In this document: positions 27,295 to 41,549 of the stretch, piece by piece
Numbering within the stretch: position 1 is the first letter of the stretch
Layout: each line of letters starts with the position of its first letter
Assembly: GCF_902459645.1 (NCBI RefSeq)
Contig: NZ_CABPSK010000003.1
Span: forward strand, 682,001-746,000
DNA length: 64,000 nt
Reading direction: 5' to 3'
Origin: Pandoraea pneumonica
Lineage (GTDB): Bacteria; Pseudomonadota; Gammaproteobacteria; Burkholderiales; Burkholderiaceae
Made by a program: the position numbers and the translations under genes
Notes under the pieces: model-generated
Databases searched by the model: none
The model's input: the letters and a program-made list of their open reading frames with translations, nothing else
What the model was told of the DNA's origin: nothing

Positions 27295-28236
27295 CTAGTT
27301 GCCTAGCTCGCAACTGCGCAGATACTCGCGTGGCGGGAGGCCATAACAGCGGCGGAAAGCTCTTGTGAAGGCCTTCTCCGACGCGTATCCGACGGCGTCG
27401 GCGACGTCCGAGATTCTCGCCCCAGCGCCCGCCAAACGCTCGGCGGCCAGATACATCCGATGCGTCGTCAGATACGACATCGGCGACTCCCCCACCAATT
27501 CGCGGAAACGCAGGCAGAACTTCGAGCGCGACATGCCCGCGATGCTCGCCAAGTCCGCGACCGTCCATGCACGCGCCGGGACCTCATGCATCGACGCAAT
27601 GGCTCGGCCCATCTGCGGGTCGGTCATCCCTCGCATCCAGTGCGTACTCATCGCACCGCTCGACGCGAGATAGGCGCGCAAGATCTGGACAAACAACACG
27701 TCCGCCAATCGCGCGACGGCCACTCGCCAACCCGGGCCGCGCTGCATCGATTCCTCGATGAACGCTGCTAGCGTAGTGGTCAGCAGCGCGGGCACCGCCG
27801 GGTCGCCCGCCCGAATGTGAATCAGTGGCGGCAGCGATGCCAACAACGGGTTTCTCACCCGCTCGCGAAACATCACCACCCCCGTGTACAACTCGCTGAC
27901 CTCACCCGTGCCACCGGCGCGGAACGCCAATGGCGTGTCGAGCCTCGGCTCGATGCCCTGCGCCGACATCATCTGCTCGAACACGACAGGCGGCTCGTCT
28001 AGCGACGAACACATCACATGTTCGTGCCCGTGAGGCAACAGCACGCAATCGCCCGGTTCGATCCTGACCGGGGCCATGCCCGCCACCCGCAGATAGAACG
28101 GCGCGCCCAGCGCCGTCCGGAACGGCACCCCCTCCAACGCAGGCTTTCGCAACGACCACGGGGCACCAAACGTGAAACGCCCAGTGACGACGGCATCCGC
28201 CCGCACATCGCTCAAGACATCGCTCAACGGATCCAT
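27295..28236 (-). CDS. AraC-family transcriptional regulator with N-terminal cupin domain
   Basis: A 313-residue regulator. The first 200 residues form a cupin-type sensing domain (cupin_6; RIEPGDCVLLPHGHEHVM carries the metal/ligand-site residues). The C-terminal 100 residues hold two helix-turn-helix motifs: WTVADLASIAGMSRSKFCLR and ISDVADAVGYASEKAFTRAF, ending GLPPREYLR. The start is the ATG at 28236; earlier in-frame codons cross the dyad at 28285-28314 and encode no recognisable domain. Position next to the molybdenum-hydroxylase genes suggests it controls them, its own gene, or both. Confidence 0.92.
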   Translation of the reverse strand: MDPLSDVLSDVRADAVVTGRFTFGAPWSLRKPALEGVPFRTALGAPFYLRVAGMAPVRIEPGDCVLLPHGHEHVMCSSLDEPPVVFEQMMSAQGIEPRLDTPLAFRAGGTGEVSELYTGVVMFRERVRNPLLASLPPLIHIRAGDPAVPALLTTTLAAFIEESMQRGPGWRVAVARLADVLFVQILRAYLASSGAMSTHWMRGMTDPQMGRAIASMHEVPARAWTVADLASIAGMSRSKFCLRFRELVGESPMSYLTTHRMYLAAERLAGAGARISDVADAVGYASEKAFTRAFRRCYGLPPREYLRSCELGN

Positions 28237-28284
28237 GGCACCGGACCTCGCTGGAATCGAGAGAATTGTTGTTTCATGGGTGGA

Positions 28285-28314
28285 ACTTTGATTTATAGGC
28301 GGATAAATCAAAGT
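28285..28314 (-). promoter_or_regulatory. Perfect 12-bp dyad upstream of the AraC-family gene
   Basis: ACTTTGATTTAT (28285-28296) and its exact complement (28303-28314) flank the six-base centre AGGCGG. The element is much richer in A+T than its surroundings, lies about 50 bases before the regulator start and contains TATAAA on the minus strand. It reads as an operator overlapping a promoter. It could in principle form a hairpin after hutD, but no T-run follows. Confidence 0.55.
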
Positions 28315-28468
28315 ATGCCGTTTCGCTCGCCGGAAAAGTATCCGGATCAGCCTAGGGGAAGTACGGGGGGAAGGCGGTAGGTGCTGGAACGGCAAACCCG
28401 CGCAGCCGTCGTGAATCGATGCTGGCGGGCTTGGCGGGGCGACGGCAGGCCTGCCCCTAGAAACGAGA

Positions 28469-29095
28469 TTAGCGACGCGTCAGGCAGGTCAGGAAGACGT
28501 CGCTTGGCGTTGTGCCTTCGGCGCGCAGTTGGCAAGCGGTCCCGTCGATGTCGCCGATCTCGTCCAGACGCAGCGCGTGGCCGGTCGGCACGTTCACCGC
28601 CTCGCCATTGGCGAACGTCACGGTCACGCCGCCCTCGGCACAGTAAAGGAACGCGATGCTATTCGCCTGCGCTGGCAGCGCCCACGTCGCCACGTCGGTC
28701 GTCAGGCGGTGTTGCGCCAACGTGTGCTGCCACTCGGCGCGACGCGTCATGACGTTGAAGTCGTCGATGGGCACGCCGTCGACGTCGAGCGCCGGGGCGC
28801 TGCTCACGGCCAGCTCGCCGCCAAACGCGTACGGCGGCGTTTGCGTCGTGAGCGTCACATCGTCGCGGCCTTCCACGTTCAACGTCAGCGAGCCGCCTCG
28901 CACGATCGCCAGCGAGCGGTCGATGCCAGCAAAGACGGAGAAGGGCCCCGGCGCAGCCACCGTTGCGGTGCTGATGCGCCAGTCGAAGCCGTCTTCACCC
29001 GGGCGACGGGCAACGGCCAGTTCGGTCGTCACCCCCAAGCCGTTCTTCCACGGCATTTTCTGAAAATCGGCCGGGCCGAGCACTTGCGCTTTCAT
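28469..29095 (-). CDS. HutD/Ves-family cupin protein
   Basis: A 208-residue protein of the HutD/Ves family. Signatures are the N-terminal MPWKNGLGVTTELAV, the WRISTATVAAPGPFSVFAGIDRSLAIV block and a SLTLNV strand. Members are beta-barrel cupins sometimes linked to histidine utilisation or cold response, but their biochemical role is unsettled. No other hut gene is visible nearby. It starts 15 bases after the proA stop on the same strand, so it may be expressed with proA. Confidence 0.88.
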   Translation of the reverse strand: MKAQVLGPADFQKMPWKNGLGVTTELAVARRPGEDGFDWRISTATVAAPGPFSVFAGIDRSLAIVRGGSLTLNVEGRDDVTLTTQTPPYAFGGELAVSSAPALDVDGVPIDDFNVMTRRAEWQHTLAQHRLTTDVATWALPAQANSIAFLYCAEGGVTVTFANGEAVNVPTGHALRLDEIGDIDGTACQLRAEGTTPSDVFLTCLTRR

Positions 29096-29110
29096 TCGCC
29101 GATCACCCGC

Positions 29111-30379
29111 TTACTGGCGAACTTCGCCATGGCCGAACACCACGTATTTGAGACTCGTCAGCCCTTCCAGCCCCACCGGGCCACGGGCGTGCAACTTGTC
29201 GTTCGAAATGCCGATTTCCGCGCCCAGCCCGAATTCGAAACCGTCCGCGAAGCGCGTGCTCGCGTTGATCATCACGCTGGCCGAATCGACTTCGCGAAGG
29301 AATTGCATCGCCGCGCTGTAATCCTCGGTCACGATCGCATCGGTGTGGTGCGACCCGTAACGATTGATGTGCTCGATGGCCGGGGCCATGCCGTCGACGA
29401 TCTTGACCGCCAACACGGGCGCCAAATACTCGGTCGACCAATCTTCCTCAGTGGCGGCCACAACGCCTGCGATACCCGCCTGCGTGAGCGCCGCCACGGT
29501 GCGCTCGCAGCCGCGCAACTCGACCTGCTTGTTCTGGAACATGCGGGCGATAGTCGGCAGTTGGTCCACCGCGCCCTGATCGACGAGCAACGTTTCCATC
29601 GTGTTGCAGGTGCCGTAGCGATGCGTCTTGGCGTTCTCGCAAATCGCCAGTGCTTTCACGGGGTCGGCACGATGATCGACATAGACGTGGCAGATGCCGT
29701 CGAGGTGCTTGATCATCGGCACGCGCGCGTCTTGCATCAAGCGTGCAATCAGGCTCTTGCCGCCGCGCGGCACGATCACGTCGACGTACTCCGTCATGGT
29801 GATCAACTCACCCACGGCCGCCCGGTCGGGCGTGCTCACCACCTGCACGGCGTCGCCCGGCAAGCCGGTCGCGGCGAGTGCTTCGGCGATGAGCGTCGCC
29901 AGTGCAGTGTTGCTTTCGATCGCCTCGGAGCCGCCACGCAAAATCGTCGCATTGCCCGACTTCAGGCATAGCGCCGCCGCATCGATGGTCACGTTCGGAC
30001 GCGACTCGTAGATGATGCCGATCACGCCCAGCGGCACGCGCATCTGGCCCACCTGAATGCCGCTCGGCTGCACGCGCACGTTGCTGATTTCACCAATCGG
30101 GTCCGATAGACCGGCGATCTGACGCAGGCCTTCGATCATCGTGCGCAGTGCCTTGTCGGAGAGCGTCAGACGATCGATGAACGCGGCATCTTGCCCGTTC
30201 GCGCGCGCGCGTTCGAGATCGCGTCGGTTCACTTCCTGCAACTTCGCTCCGTCGCGCTCGATGGCGTCGGCAATGGCCAGCAAGGCGCGGTTCTTCGCGG
30301 CGGTGTCGGCACGCGCCATGGCGCGCGATGCTTCACGGGCACGTTGGCCCAGTGACTGCATGTAGGCTTTGATATCCAT
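29111..30379 (-). CDS. proA: Gamma-glutamyl phosphate reductase
   Basis: NADPH-dependent reduction of gamma-glutamyl phosphate to glutamate semialdehyde in proline synthesis. The 422-residue product belongs to the aldehyde-dehydrogenase superfamily. The catalytic Cys is in [15 protein letters not shown], about residue 260. [27 protein letters not shown] and IVPRGGKSL are typical blocks. Homology starts at [18 protein letters not shown], hence the ATG at 30379. In this genome it follows holA on the minus strand. Confidence 0.96.
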   Translation of the reverse strand: MDIKAYMQSLGQRAREASRAMARADTAAKNRALLAIADAIERDGAKLQEVNRRDLERARANGQDAAFIDRLTLSDKALRTMIEGLRQIAGLSDPIGEISNVRVQPSGIQVGQMRVPLGVIGIIYESRPNVTIDAAALCLKSGNATILRGGSEAIESNTALATLIAEALAATGLPGDAVQVVSTPDRAAVGELITMTEYVDVIVPRGGKSLIARLMQDARVPMIKHLDGICHVYVDHRADPVKALAICENAKTHRYGTCNTMETLLVDQGAVDQLPTIARMFQNKQVELRGCERTVAALTQAGIAGVVAATEEDWSTEYLAPVLAVKIVDGMAPAIEHINRYGSHHTDAIVTEDYSAAMQFLREVDSASVMINASTRFADGFEFGLGAEIGISNDKLHARGPVGLEGLTSLKYVVFGHGEVRQ

Positions 30380-30437
30380 ATCGTTGCTTTGGTCTGTTCG
30401 GCCGATGGGGCCGATTAAGTCGGGAGATACCGCCGCG

Positions 30438-31517
30438 TTACCCGTGCACCGGACGCGGCGCACGCGCGGAACGCGCCATCGGCGGTCGCTCACCCACGAG
30501 CAGCAAGCCGAGTTGCAGCATGCCGTCCCAGGGGTCGCCCGGCAGCCCGTCGGCACGCAACCCTTTCACCTGACGGTCAAGGCGCGCAGCCAATTGCAGC
30601 GCTTGCGCAAGCATGGTCGGGGTGGCGCGATTGGCCGCCTGTTCCATCAAACGCTCGCGCGGGCCCCACACGCGGTATTCACGCAGCAACATCGCGAGCG
30701 GCTTGCCAGCGGCCATGCCGCGCGTGATTTTGGCGAGCGTGCGCACCTCTTCGGTCAGCGCCCACAGCACAAGCGGTGCCGCTTCGCCCTCGCCGCGCAA
30801 GCCGTCGAGCATGCGCACGAGACGCGGCGCATCGCCCGCGAGCACGGCTTCGCTCAACTTGAAAACGTCGTAACGCGCGACATTGAGCACGGCATCCTGC
30901 ACCTGCTCGAATTCGAGCGTGCCCGCCGGGTACAACAAGCCGAGCTTCTGAATTTCCTGATGGGCCGCTAGCAAATTACCTTCGACGCGGTCGGCGATAA
31001 ATTGCAGCACGCGGCGTCCAGACTCACCCGCCGCAACGCGCTGCCCTTGCGCAGCCAAACGTTGTGCGATCCAGTCCGGCAAGCGTGCGCGATCTACGGT
31101 GTCGATCTTCACCGTCACTCCCGCGCGATCGAGTGCCGTGAACCAATCGGACTTGGTAGCTGCCGCGTCGAGACGCGGCAACGTGATGATGGTGAGCACG
31201 TCGCCGCTCGCGGCTTCGGCATGCGCCTTGAGCGCCACACCGCCCTCTTTGCCGGGCTTGCCGCCGGGAATGCGCAACTCGATCAATTTGCGATCGCCGA
31301 AGAGCGACATCGACTGTCCCGCGTTGGCCAGCGCCCCCCAATCGAAACTGCGCTCGACCGACAGCACGTCGCGCTCGGTAAAGCCGCCCGCGCGCGCCGC
31401 CGCCCGCACCCGATCGACCGCTTCTTGCACGAGCAGACTCTCGTCGCCGTAGATCACGTAGATCGGCGAGAGGGTCTTGGCAAGATTCGCGTCAAGCGCG
31501 TCGGGGCGCAGTTGCAT
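30438..31517 (-). CDS. holA: DNA polymerase III subunit delta
   Basis: The clamp-loader delta subunit opens the beta sliding clamp. The N-terminal region [21 protein letters not shown] is the degenerate AAA+ core. A DNA-pol-III-delta block ([23 protein letters not shown]) and a C-terminal collar domain follow. Length 359, close to E. coli HolA (343). It lies 34 bases after lptE, in the conserved order leuS-lptE-holA. Confidence 0.94.
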   Translation of the reverse strand: MQLRPDALDANLAKTLSPIYVIYGDESLLVQEAVDRVRAAARAGGFTERDVLSVERSFDWGALANAGQSMSLFGDRKLIELRIPGGKPGKEGGVALKAHAEAASGDVLTIITLPRLDAAATKSDWFTALDRAGVTVKIDTVDRARLPDWIAQRLAAQGQRVAAGESGRRVLQFIADRVEGNLLAAHQEIQKLGLLYPAGTLEFEQVQDAVLNVARYDVFKLSEAVLAGDAPRLVRMLDGLRGEGEAAPLVLWALTEEVRTLAKITRGMAAGKPLAMLLREYRVWGPRERLMEQAANRATPTMLAQALQLAARLDRQVKGLRADGLPGDPWDGMLQLGLLLVGERPPMARSARAPRPVHG

Positions 31518-31551
31518 GGCGTTGGGGTTCGGTCCGGTCGGCAGAATGGCC

Positions 31552-32100
31552 TTAGTGATCCGGCGTGGGCGTCGGCATGGCCTTCACGGCTTCCATGCGG
31601 CGAATGATCTGATCGACGGCATCTTTCTGCATGTCGCGATTGAGCAAGGCAGCCTCGGTATCGCGCGCCGTCGCTTCGCTGTCGCTGTACGGCAAATTGC
31701 GCGACAGACGAATCGTGCTCAGCGGAATGATCGGCGTGCCGTCCGGCGTCACCAACTGGAACGTGAACGTGGCGCGCATTTCGTACTCGCGCGCCTGTCC
31801 CGTCGAATCCAGACTGACGGCCGTTCTCGACTGCGTCTGATTCAGGATCTCAAGGCGAGCATCGGCATCGCTCGGCGCATCGACCACAACGGTGCCCTTG
31901 CTGCCGTAACGGATATAACGCTTGAGGTCGATGCCCATCTGACCGCCGCCCGAGATATACAGCCGCTTGAAGGCGTACTCGCTCGCCCCGCGTAGTTGGA
32001 AGCCGCACGCCGACAAGGTCAGCGCGCAGCTCAGCAGCGCGATCCAGCCGAAAATCCTGCGCGTCATACCCGCGCTGCGTTGCCCGGATGTCATTTGCAC
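31552..32100 (-). CDS. lptE: LPS-assembly lipoprotein LptE
   Basis: The lipoprotein plug of the LptD barrel. A signal peptide ends in the lipobox LSAC, with lipidated C32 followed by GFQLRG, the typical LptE mature N-terminus. LYISGGGQMGIDLKRYIRYG resembles the family core. The ATG at 32067 (MTRRIFGWIALLS) is a plausible alternative start giving a more usual signal peptide; no ribosome site is decisive. It lies between leuS and holA as in E. coli. Confidence 0.92.
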   Translation of the reverse strand: MQMTSGQRSAGMTRRIFGWIALLSCALTLSACGFQLRGASEYAFKRLYISGGGQMGIDLKRYIRYGSKGTVVVDAPSDADARLEILNQTQSRTAVSLDSTGQAREYEMRATFTFQLVTPDGTPIIPLSTIRLSRNLPYSDSEATARDTEAALLNRDMQKDAVDQIIRRMEAVKAMPTPTPDH

Positions 32101-32149
32101 GTGATGTGCCCTCTTCTCACCAAATCATGGATCGGCAGTCGCTGCCGGC

Positions 32150-35028
<2,879 letters not shown>

Positions 35029-35043
35029 AAGCTCGGCAGGGGC

Positions 35044-35871
<828 letters not shown>

Positions 35872-36561
35872 TTACTGGGGGGCCGTGAACAGGCCGCCGG
35901 AGGTCACGCGCGGCGACGGCACCAGGCCCGTGCCAGTAGCCGTACCGGCGCCCAGGCTGCTCGTGCCGCCAGTGGCGAGGCCCGTGCTGGCATTGGAGGT
36001 CGTCGGCGCTGTCGCGGCTTCGGCGGACACCGTAGCAACGTCGTTCGCGGCCGGGATGGCAGCGGTCGGTGCTGCTGCGGCGACATCAGGCGACGGCGCT
36101 GCGGCTTCGGCGGCGGCCGCACTCGCGGTCGACGGGGCCGGCGCCTCGGTCTTCACGGTCTTGCCCTTCTGACCGTCGATTTCCTGCACCAGTTGATATT
36201 CGGTCGGCAGGTTCTCGCCACCTTCCCAACGGGCCAGCGTATCGCTCTCGAAATACAGCTTCAGATGGCGCTCTTGCACCACCGACGCGTTGCCGCGTTT
36301 GAAATAGAAGACGTAGTCCCAGCGATTGGCGTGGAAGATATCGGTGAGCAGCGGCGTGCCGAGCAGTTGGCGCACTTGATCGCGCGTCATGCCGGGCTTG
36401 AGCTGGTCGTAGGCTTCCTTCGAGACGAAGTTGCCCTGCACGATATTGATTCGATACGGCGTCACAACGCCGATCACCTTGTCGGTCACGCTGTCGTACG
36501 TGGAACAGCCGGCCAGTGCCAGCAGTGCTGCGGCAGCATACAGGGAGAGATAACGACGCAA
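35872..36561 (-). CDS. bamE: Outer-membrane assembly lipoprotein BamE with a long C-terminal tail
   Basis: A small lipoprotein of the Bam beta-barrel assembly complex. The lipobox LAGC is followed by STYDSVTDKV, PYRINIVQGNFVSKE and PGMTRDQVRQLLGTPLL, the conserved SmpA/OmlA core. After about residue 130 comes roughly 100 residues of Ala/Thr/Pro/Ser-rich sequence not found in E. coli BamE. The start is uncertain: the frame is open to an ATG at 36621, but a TTG at 36561 gives a normal signal peptide (RRYLSLYAAAALLALAGC). It is divergent from fur. Confidence 0.88.
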   Translation of the reverse strand: MRRYLSLYAAAALLALAGCSTYDSVTDKVIGVVTPYRINIVQGNFVSKEAYDQLKPGMTRDQVRQLLGTPLLTDIFHANRWDYVFYFKRGNASVVQERHLKLYFESDTLARWEGGENLPTEYQLVQEIDGQKGKTVKTEAPAPSTASAAAAEAAAPSPDVAAAAPTAAIPAANDVATVSAEAATAPTTSNASTGLATGGTSSLGAGTATGTGLVPSPRVTSGGLFTAPQ

Positions 36562-36660
36562 ATCTGACTCGCTTTCAAAAAAATCGAACTTGACTCCGGC
36601 ACGCCGGGCGCGCCGCCACATCGCCCCCGTTGACGGCTAAACCGTCCCGTTTGCGCCGGT

Positions 36661-36689
36661 TTGCGCCGGGCAAGGCAAAAAGGCATTAT
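36661..36689 (+). promoter_or_regulatory. Possible fur promoter
   Basis: TTGCGC (36661-36666) and CATTAT (36684-36689) are separated by 17 bases, about 40 bases before fur. The -35 box is the second copy of a tandem 10-base repeat, TTGCGCCGGT/G at 36651-36670. The AT stretch CATTATTATT shares hexamers with Fur boxes, so autoregulation is conceivable but unproven. Confidence 0.3.
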
Positions 36690-36725
36690 TATTGGGGCTG
36701 TATTGTACTCTAGGGACGTAGAGCG

Positions 36726-37157
36726 ATGCCGAATCCCGCCGATCTGAAAAATATCGGACTGAAAGCCACGCTTCCGCGCCTCAAAATTCTGGAAATTTTC
36801 CAGAACAGCGAGGTGCGCCATTTGACCGCCGAAGACGTTTATCGTCACCTGCTCGGCGAAAATCTCGACATCGGTCTGGCGACGGTCTACCGCGTGTTGA
36901 CGCAATTCGAACAAGCCGGACTATTGTCGCGCAGTAACTTCGAGTCCGGCAAGGCCGTATTCGAACTCAACGAAGGCCATCACCACGATCACCTGGTGTG
37001 CCTGGACTGCGGTCGCGTCGAAGAATTTTTCGACGCAGAAATCGAACGCCGCCAGAAGTTGATCGCAAAAGAACGCGGTTTTGCGCTTCAGGAACATTCC
37101 CTCGCCATGTACGGGAGCTGCACGAAGGATCCGTGCCCGCACCGGCAGAAGAATTAA
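36726..37157 (+). CDS. fur: Ferric uptake regulator Fur
   Basis: An iron-responsive repressor. The winged-helix DNA-binding domain fills residues 1-80 ([27 protein letters not shown]). The dimerisation domain has metal-site residues H85-H86-H87-D-H89 and the pair C92-x-x-C95 (CLDCG), with C132 and C137 near the C-terminus. Length 143, normal for betaproteobacteria. Divergence from bamE is a familiar Burkholderiales arrangement. Confidence 0.96.
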   Translation: MPNPADLKNIGLKATLPRLKILEIFQNSEVRHLTAEDVYRHLLGENLDIGLATVYRVLTQFEQAGLLSRSNFESGKAVFELNEGHHHDHLVCLDCGRVEEFFDAEIERRQKLIAKERGFALQEHSLAMYGSCTKDPCPHRQKN

Positions 37158-37323
37158 TTTCACTTCATTTCAACATCATCGCCATCCCGGAGGCCAGGTC
37201 CGGGAGATGCCCCAATAAGTCGGTTACTTGGAACATAAAGAGGGTTCACTGCATCAAATGGTGATTCCTCAAGCGCAAGGCATACGGCCATCCCGGCCAC
37301 GTCTCGACGTTCGATTCCACCCG

Positions 37324-38193
37324 ATGAATAACGATAAAACGCCCAACGAAATGGCATCTGAAGCGCAGACGGACCTCTCACTCTCAGACGTCCTGCACTT
37401 CTTGCGAAGCAATGCCACCTGGATCGCCGGTCTCGCCATCGTTGGCGGCGCCATCGGCGTTGGCACCACGTACCTCGTGCAGAAACAATGGGAAGGTAAG
37501 CTCACGCTCCAGGTAGGCCGCGCCGCGGGCTCCCCGGTGAGCGGCCCCGACGGGCCACTCATCGAATCGGTGCAACAGACCGTGGGGCGGGTTGGGCTGA
37601 ACACCTTCCGCGATGATGTCGCCAGCAAGGTGCTCCCGGAGCTCAAGGGCAACCAGGAAGCCCTGCACAGCGCCGTCGTCTGGAAATCGATCAAGGCGCG
37701 TGCCGTTCAAGGCACCTCATACGTTGAAATCACCGCGCGAGGCACGTCAGAGCAGCAAGCGGAGATGGCACTCGACGACGCCGCGCAACGAATTATGAGT
37801 GACCATGCCTCGATTCTCGAAAAGGCACGCGATTTGCCGAAACAGCAGTTGAGCGTGATCGATGCCGCGATTGATGCGAATGAAAAAGCGCAGGCAGAAC
37901 TCAACACGGCATTGGCACACTCGAAATCGACCGACTCAGTGATGGCGCTCAGCGCCTTACAGAGCAGCCGATCGGAGCGCGCTGCGTTAAATGACAGCCG
38001 ATACCGGATTTCGCAAATGTTGGCCCCCGATCAGTCGTACAACACCCGCATCGTGAGCGCCACACAGGTCGACGACCACCCGGTCTTTCCTCGCAAATTG
38101 TTTTTTGGTTCCGGCGGTATCGTGATCGGCGGTGCGCTCGGCGTCCTTATCGGACTGATCCGAGTGCTTTCCTCGCGTCGTCGTCCCGACTAA
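37324..38193 (+). CDS. Wzz-like chain-length-determinant family protein (orphan)
   Basis: An inner-membrane protein with the topology of polysaccharide co-polymerases: a cytoplasmic N-terminus, a transmembrane segment (WIAGLAIVGGAIGVGTTYLV), a mostly helical periplasmic domain, and a second transmembrane segment near the C-terminus (GIVIGGALGVLIGLI) with a basic tail. The N-terminal region matches the Wzz domain in layout. No tyrosine-kinase domain and no polysaccharide genes are nearby. The start is uncertain: 37324 is an ATG just before the charged N-terminus, with alternatives at 37258 and a TTG at 37228. Confidence 0.7.
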   Translation: MNNDKTPNEMASEAQTDLSLSDVLHFLRSNATWIAGLAIVGGAIGVGTTYLVQKQWEGKLTLQVGRAAGSPVSGPDGPLIESVQQTVGRVGLNTFRDDVASKVLPELKGNQEALHSAVVWKSIKARAVQGTSYVEITARGTSEQQAEMALDDAAQRIMSDHASILEKARDLPKQQLSVIDAAIDANEKAQAELNTALAHSKSTDSVMALSALQSSRSERAALNDSRYRISQMLAPDQSYNTRIVSATQVDDHPVFPRKLFFGSGGIVIGGALGVLIGLIRVLSSRRRPD

Positions 38194-38245
38194 AGCAGAT
38201 CGCTGCTACGCGCGACGCACAGGCCGGTTTATTTGGCGCGCCAAT

Positions 38246-38278
38246 AAAAAAACCGCTGTCTTCCGACAGCGGTTTTTT
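38246..38278. terminator. Bidirectional terminator between the Wzz-like gene and gapA
   Basis: CCGCTGTC (38253-38260) and GACAGCGG (38265-38272) form an 8-bp stem on a TTCC loop. It is flanked by seven A's on the left and six T's on the right, so it should terminate both convergent genes. A perfect palindrome TTGGCGCGCCAA lies just before it at 38233-38244. Confidence 0.92.
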
Positions 38279-38300
38279 ATTGCACTACCGAAGCAGCAGC

Positions 38301-39311
<1,011 letters not shown>

Positions 39312-39339
39312 GGGGGTTTCTCCGTAAGGTCTAACGAAA

Positions 39340-41352
39340 TCAGCCAAGCACGGACTTGACCGTCGCGACCACGTGGTCGACGGTGAAGCCGAAGTGTTTG
39401 AACAGCACGCCGGCCGGGGCCGACTCGCCAAAGGTGTCAATGCCGACCACGCCGCCTTCCAGGCCGACGTACTTGTGCCAGAACGCGGTCACACCGGCTT
39501 CCACGGCCACACGCGGCACGCCGCGCGGCAGCACGCTTTCGCGGTACGCCTTGTCCTGACGGTCGAACACATTGGTCGACGGCATCGACACGACGCGCGC
39601 CGCAATGCCCTCGGCAGCCAGTGCTTCGGCGCCCTTGAGCGCCAGATCCATTTCCGAACCGGTCGCGATCAGCACGATCTGCGGATTCGCCACGTCGCGC
39701 AGCACATAGCCACCGCGGCGAATATTGGCGATCTGCGCTTCGTCGCGCGAGACGAACGGCAGGTTCTGACGGCTGAGCACCAGGCTCGACGGGCCATCGT
39801 GACGCTCCACGGCCGCCACCCAGGCGCTTGCCGTTTCGGTCGTATCGCACGGACGCCACACGTCCATTTGCGGAATCAAACGCAGGCTCGACACATGCTC
39901 GATCGACTGGTGCGTCGGGCCGTCTTCGCCCAAACCGATCGAATCGTGCGTGAACACGAAGATCGAGCGCAGCTTCATGAGCGCCGCCATACGCAACGCG
40001 TTGCGGCTGTAGTCCGAGAACGTCAGGAACGTGCCGCCAAACGGAATGTGACCACCATGCAGCGCCAGGCCGTTCATGATGGCGCTCATGCCGAATTCGC
40101 GCACGCCGTAGTTGATATGGTTGCCGTACTGCACGCCGTCGGCGTTGGCACGCACAGCCTTGCTCGCCTTCCAGTTGGTCAGGTTCGAGCCGGTCAGGTC
40201 GGCCGAGCCGCCCAGGAATTCCGGCAGCACCGCCGCAAGCCCTTCGATCGCCAGTTGCGACGCCTTACGCGTTGCCACCGTTTCGGCCTTTTCGTTGGTC
40301 TTCGCGATCAGCGCGGCAGCCGACGACTTGAAGTCGCCCGGCAGTTCGCCCTTCATGCGGCGCTCGAATTCGGCGGCTTCGGCCGGGAACTGGCTGCGGT
40401 ACGCAGCAAAGCGTTCGTTCCATGCAGCTTCGGCTTGTTGGCCCGCGGCCTTGGCGTCCCATGCGGCATAGACTTCGGCCGGCACTTCGAACGGCGGCAG
40501 GGTCCAGCCCAGCGCGGCACGCGTTGCGGCGATTTCGTCTGCGCCCAGCGGCGCGCCGTGCACGTCGTGACCGCCCTGCTTGTTCGGTGCGCCCTTGCCG
40601 ATCAACGTCTTGCAGCAAATCAGCGTCGGACGATCCGACGTCTTGGCTTGCGCAATGGCGGCATCGACAGCATCGGCGTTGTGACCGTCGACATCGCGGA
40701 TCACATTCCAGCCGTAGGCTTCAAAACGCTTCGGCGTGTCGTCGGCGAACCAGTATTCGACGTCACCGTCAATCGAGATGCCGTTGTCGTCGTACAGCGC
40801 GATCAGCTTGTTCAGGCGCAGCGTACCGGCCAGCGAACACGCTTCATGCGAAATGCCTTCCATCAGGCAACCGTCGCCGAGGAACGCATACGTGTAGTGA
40901 TCGACGATGTCGGCGCCCGGACGGTTGAATTCCTTGGCGAGCAGCGCTTCAGCCAACGCAAAACCGACGGCATTCGTGATGCCCTGACCCAGCGGGCCAG
41001 TCGTCGTCTCGACGCCCGGGGTAATACCCACTTCGGGGTGACCCGGCGTCTTGCTGTGCAGTTGGCGGAAATGCTTGAGTTCTTCGATCGGCAGATCGTA
41101 GCCCGTCAGATGCAGCAACGAGTAGATGAGCATCGAGCCGTGGCCGTTCGACAGCACGAAGCGGTCGCGATCGAACCAATGCGGGTTGACGGGGTTGTGC
41201 TTGAGGTGACGCCCCCAGAGCGCGACCGCGATATCGGCCATACCCATAGGTGCGCCAGGGTGACCGGAGTTAGCCTGTTGAACCGCATCCATGGAGAGGA
41301 CACGAATGGCGGAGGCCATCAGGGCAGCCGTTGCAGTAGAGGAGTTCGTCAT
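39340..41352 (-). CDS. tkt: Transketolase
   Basis: A thiamine-diphosphate enzyme that transfers two-carbon units in the pentose phosphate pathway. The N-terminal block [28 protein letters not shown], the TPP motif [13 protein letters not shown] with downstream [10 protein letters not shown], and [21 protein letters not shown] are diagnostic. Length 670, full. Its partner gap lies directly downstream. A TAAAAT box (minus strand, 41430-41435) about 80 bases before the start may be the -10. Confidence 0.97.
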   Translation of the reverse strand: MTNSSTATAALMASAIRVLSMDAVQQANSGHPGAPMGMADIAVALWGRHLKHNPVNPHWFDRDRFVLSNGHGSMLIYSLLHLTGYDLPIEELKHFRQLHSKTPGHPEVGITPGVETTTGPLGQGITNAVGFALAEALLAKEFNRPGADIVDHYTYAFLGDGCLMEGISHEACSLAGTLRLNKLIALYDDNGISIDGDVEYWFADDTPKRFEAYGWNVIRDVDGHNADAVDAAIAQAKTSDRPTLICCKTLIGKGAPNKQGGHDVHGAPLGADEIAATRAALGWTLPPFEVPAEVYAAWDAKAAGQQAEAAWNERFAAYRSQFPAEAAEFERRMKGELPGDFKSSAAALIAKTNEKAETVATRKASQLAIEGLAAVLPEFLGGSADLTGSNLTNWKASKAVRANADGVQYGNHINYGVREFGMSAIMNGLALHGGHIPFGGTFLTFSDYSRNALRMAALMKLRSIFVFTHDSIGLGEDGPTHQSIEHVSSLRLIPQMDVWRPCDTTETASAWVAAVERHDGPSSLVLSRQNLPFVSRDEAQIANIRRGGYVLRDVANPQIVLIATGSEMDLALKGAEALAAEGIAARVVSMPSTNVFDRQDKAYRESVLPRGVPRVAVEAGVTAFWHKYVGLEGGVVGIDTFGESAPAGVLFKHFGFTVDHVVATVKSVLG

Positions 41353-41549
41353 GGTGACCAGCCGGAATAGCGGGCGTGCCCCGTTGCCGCGGGCTGCCGC
41401 GCGAAATCAAATGCAGGAGAAAGATCGCGATTTTATCAGATACGGCACCTTCCCGGGTCGGTTGCCGCGAACTTCCCCAAATGGCGAGAACGTGGAATGA
41501 TGCGAAAAAGTGGCGCAATCACCGCAATTTAGAGGAAGTTGTCACAACA

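Noticed and set aside
37228-37323. Longer N-terminus of the Wzz-like protein from the TTG at 37228
   Set aside because: The added residues look non-coding and the ribosome site is weak; kept only as an alternative.
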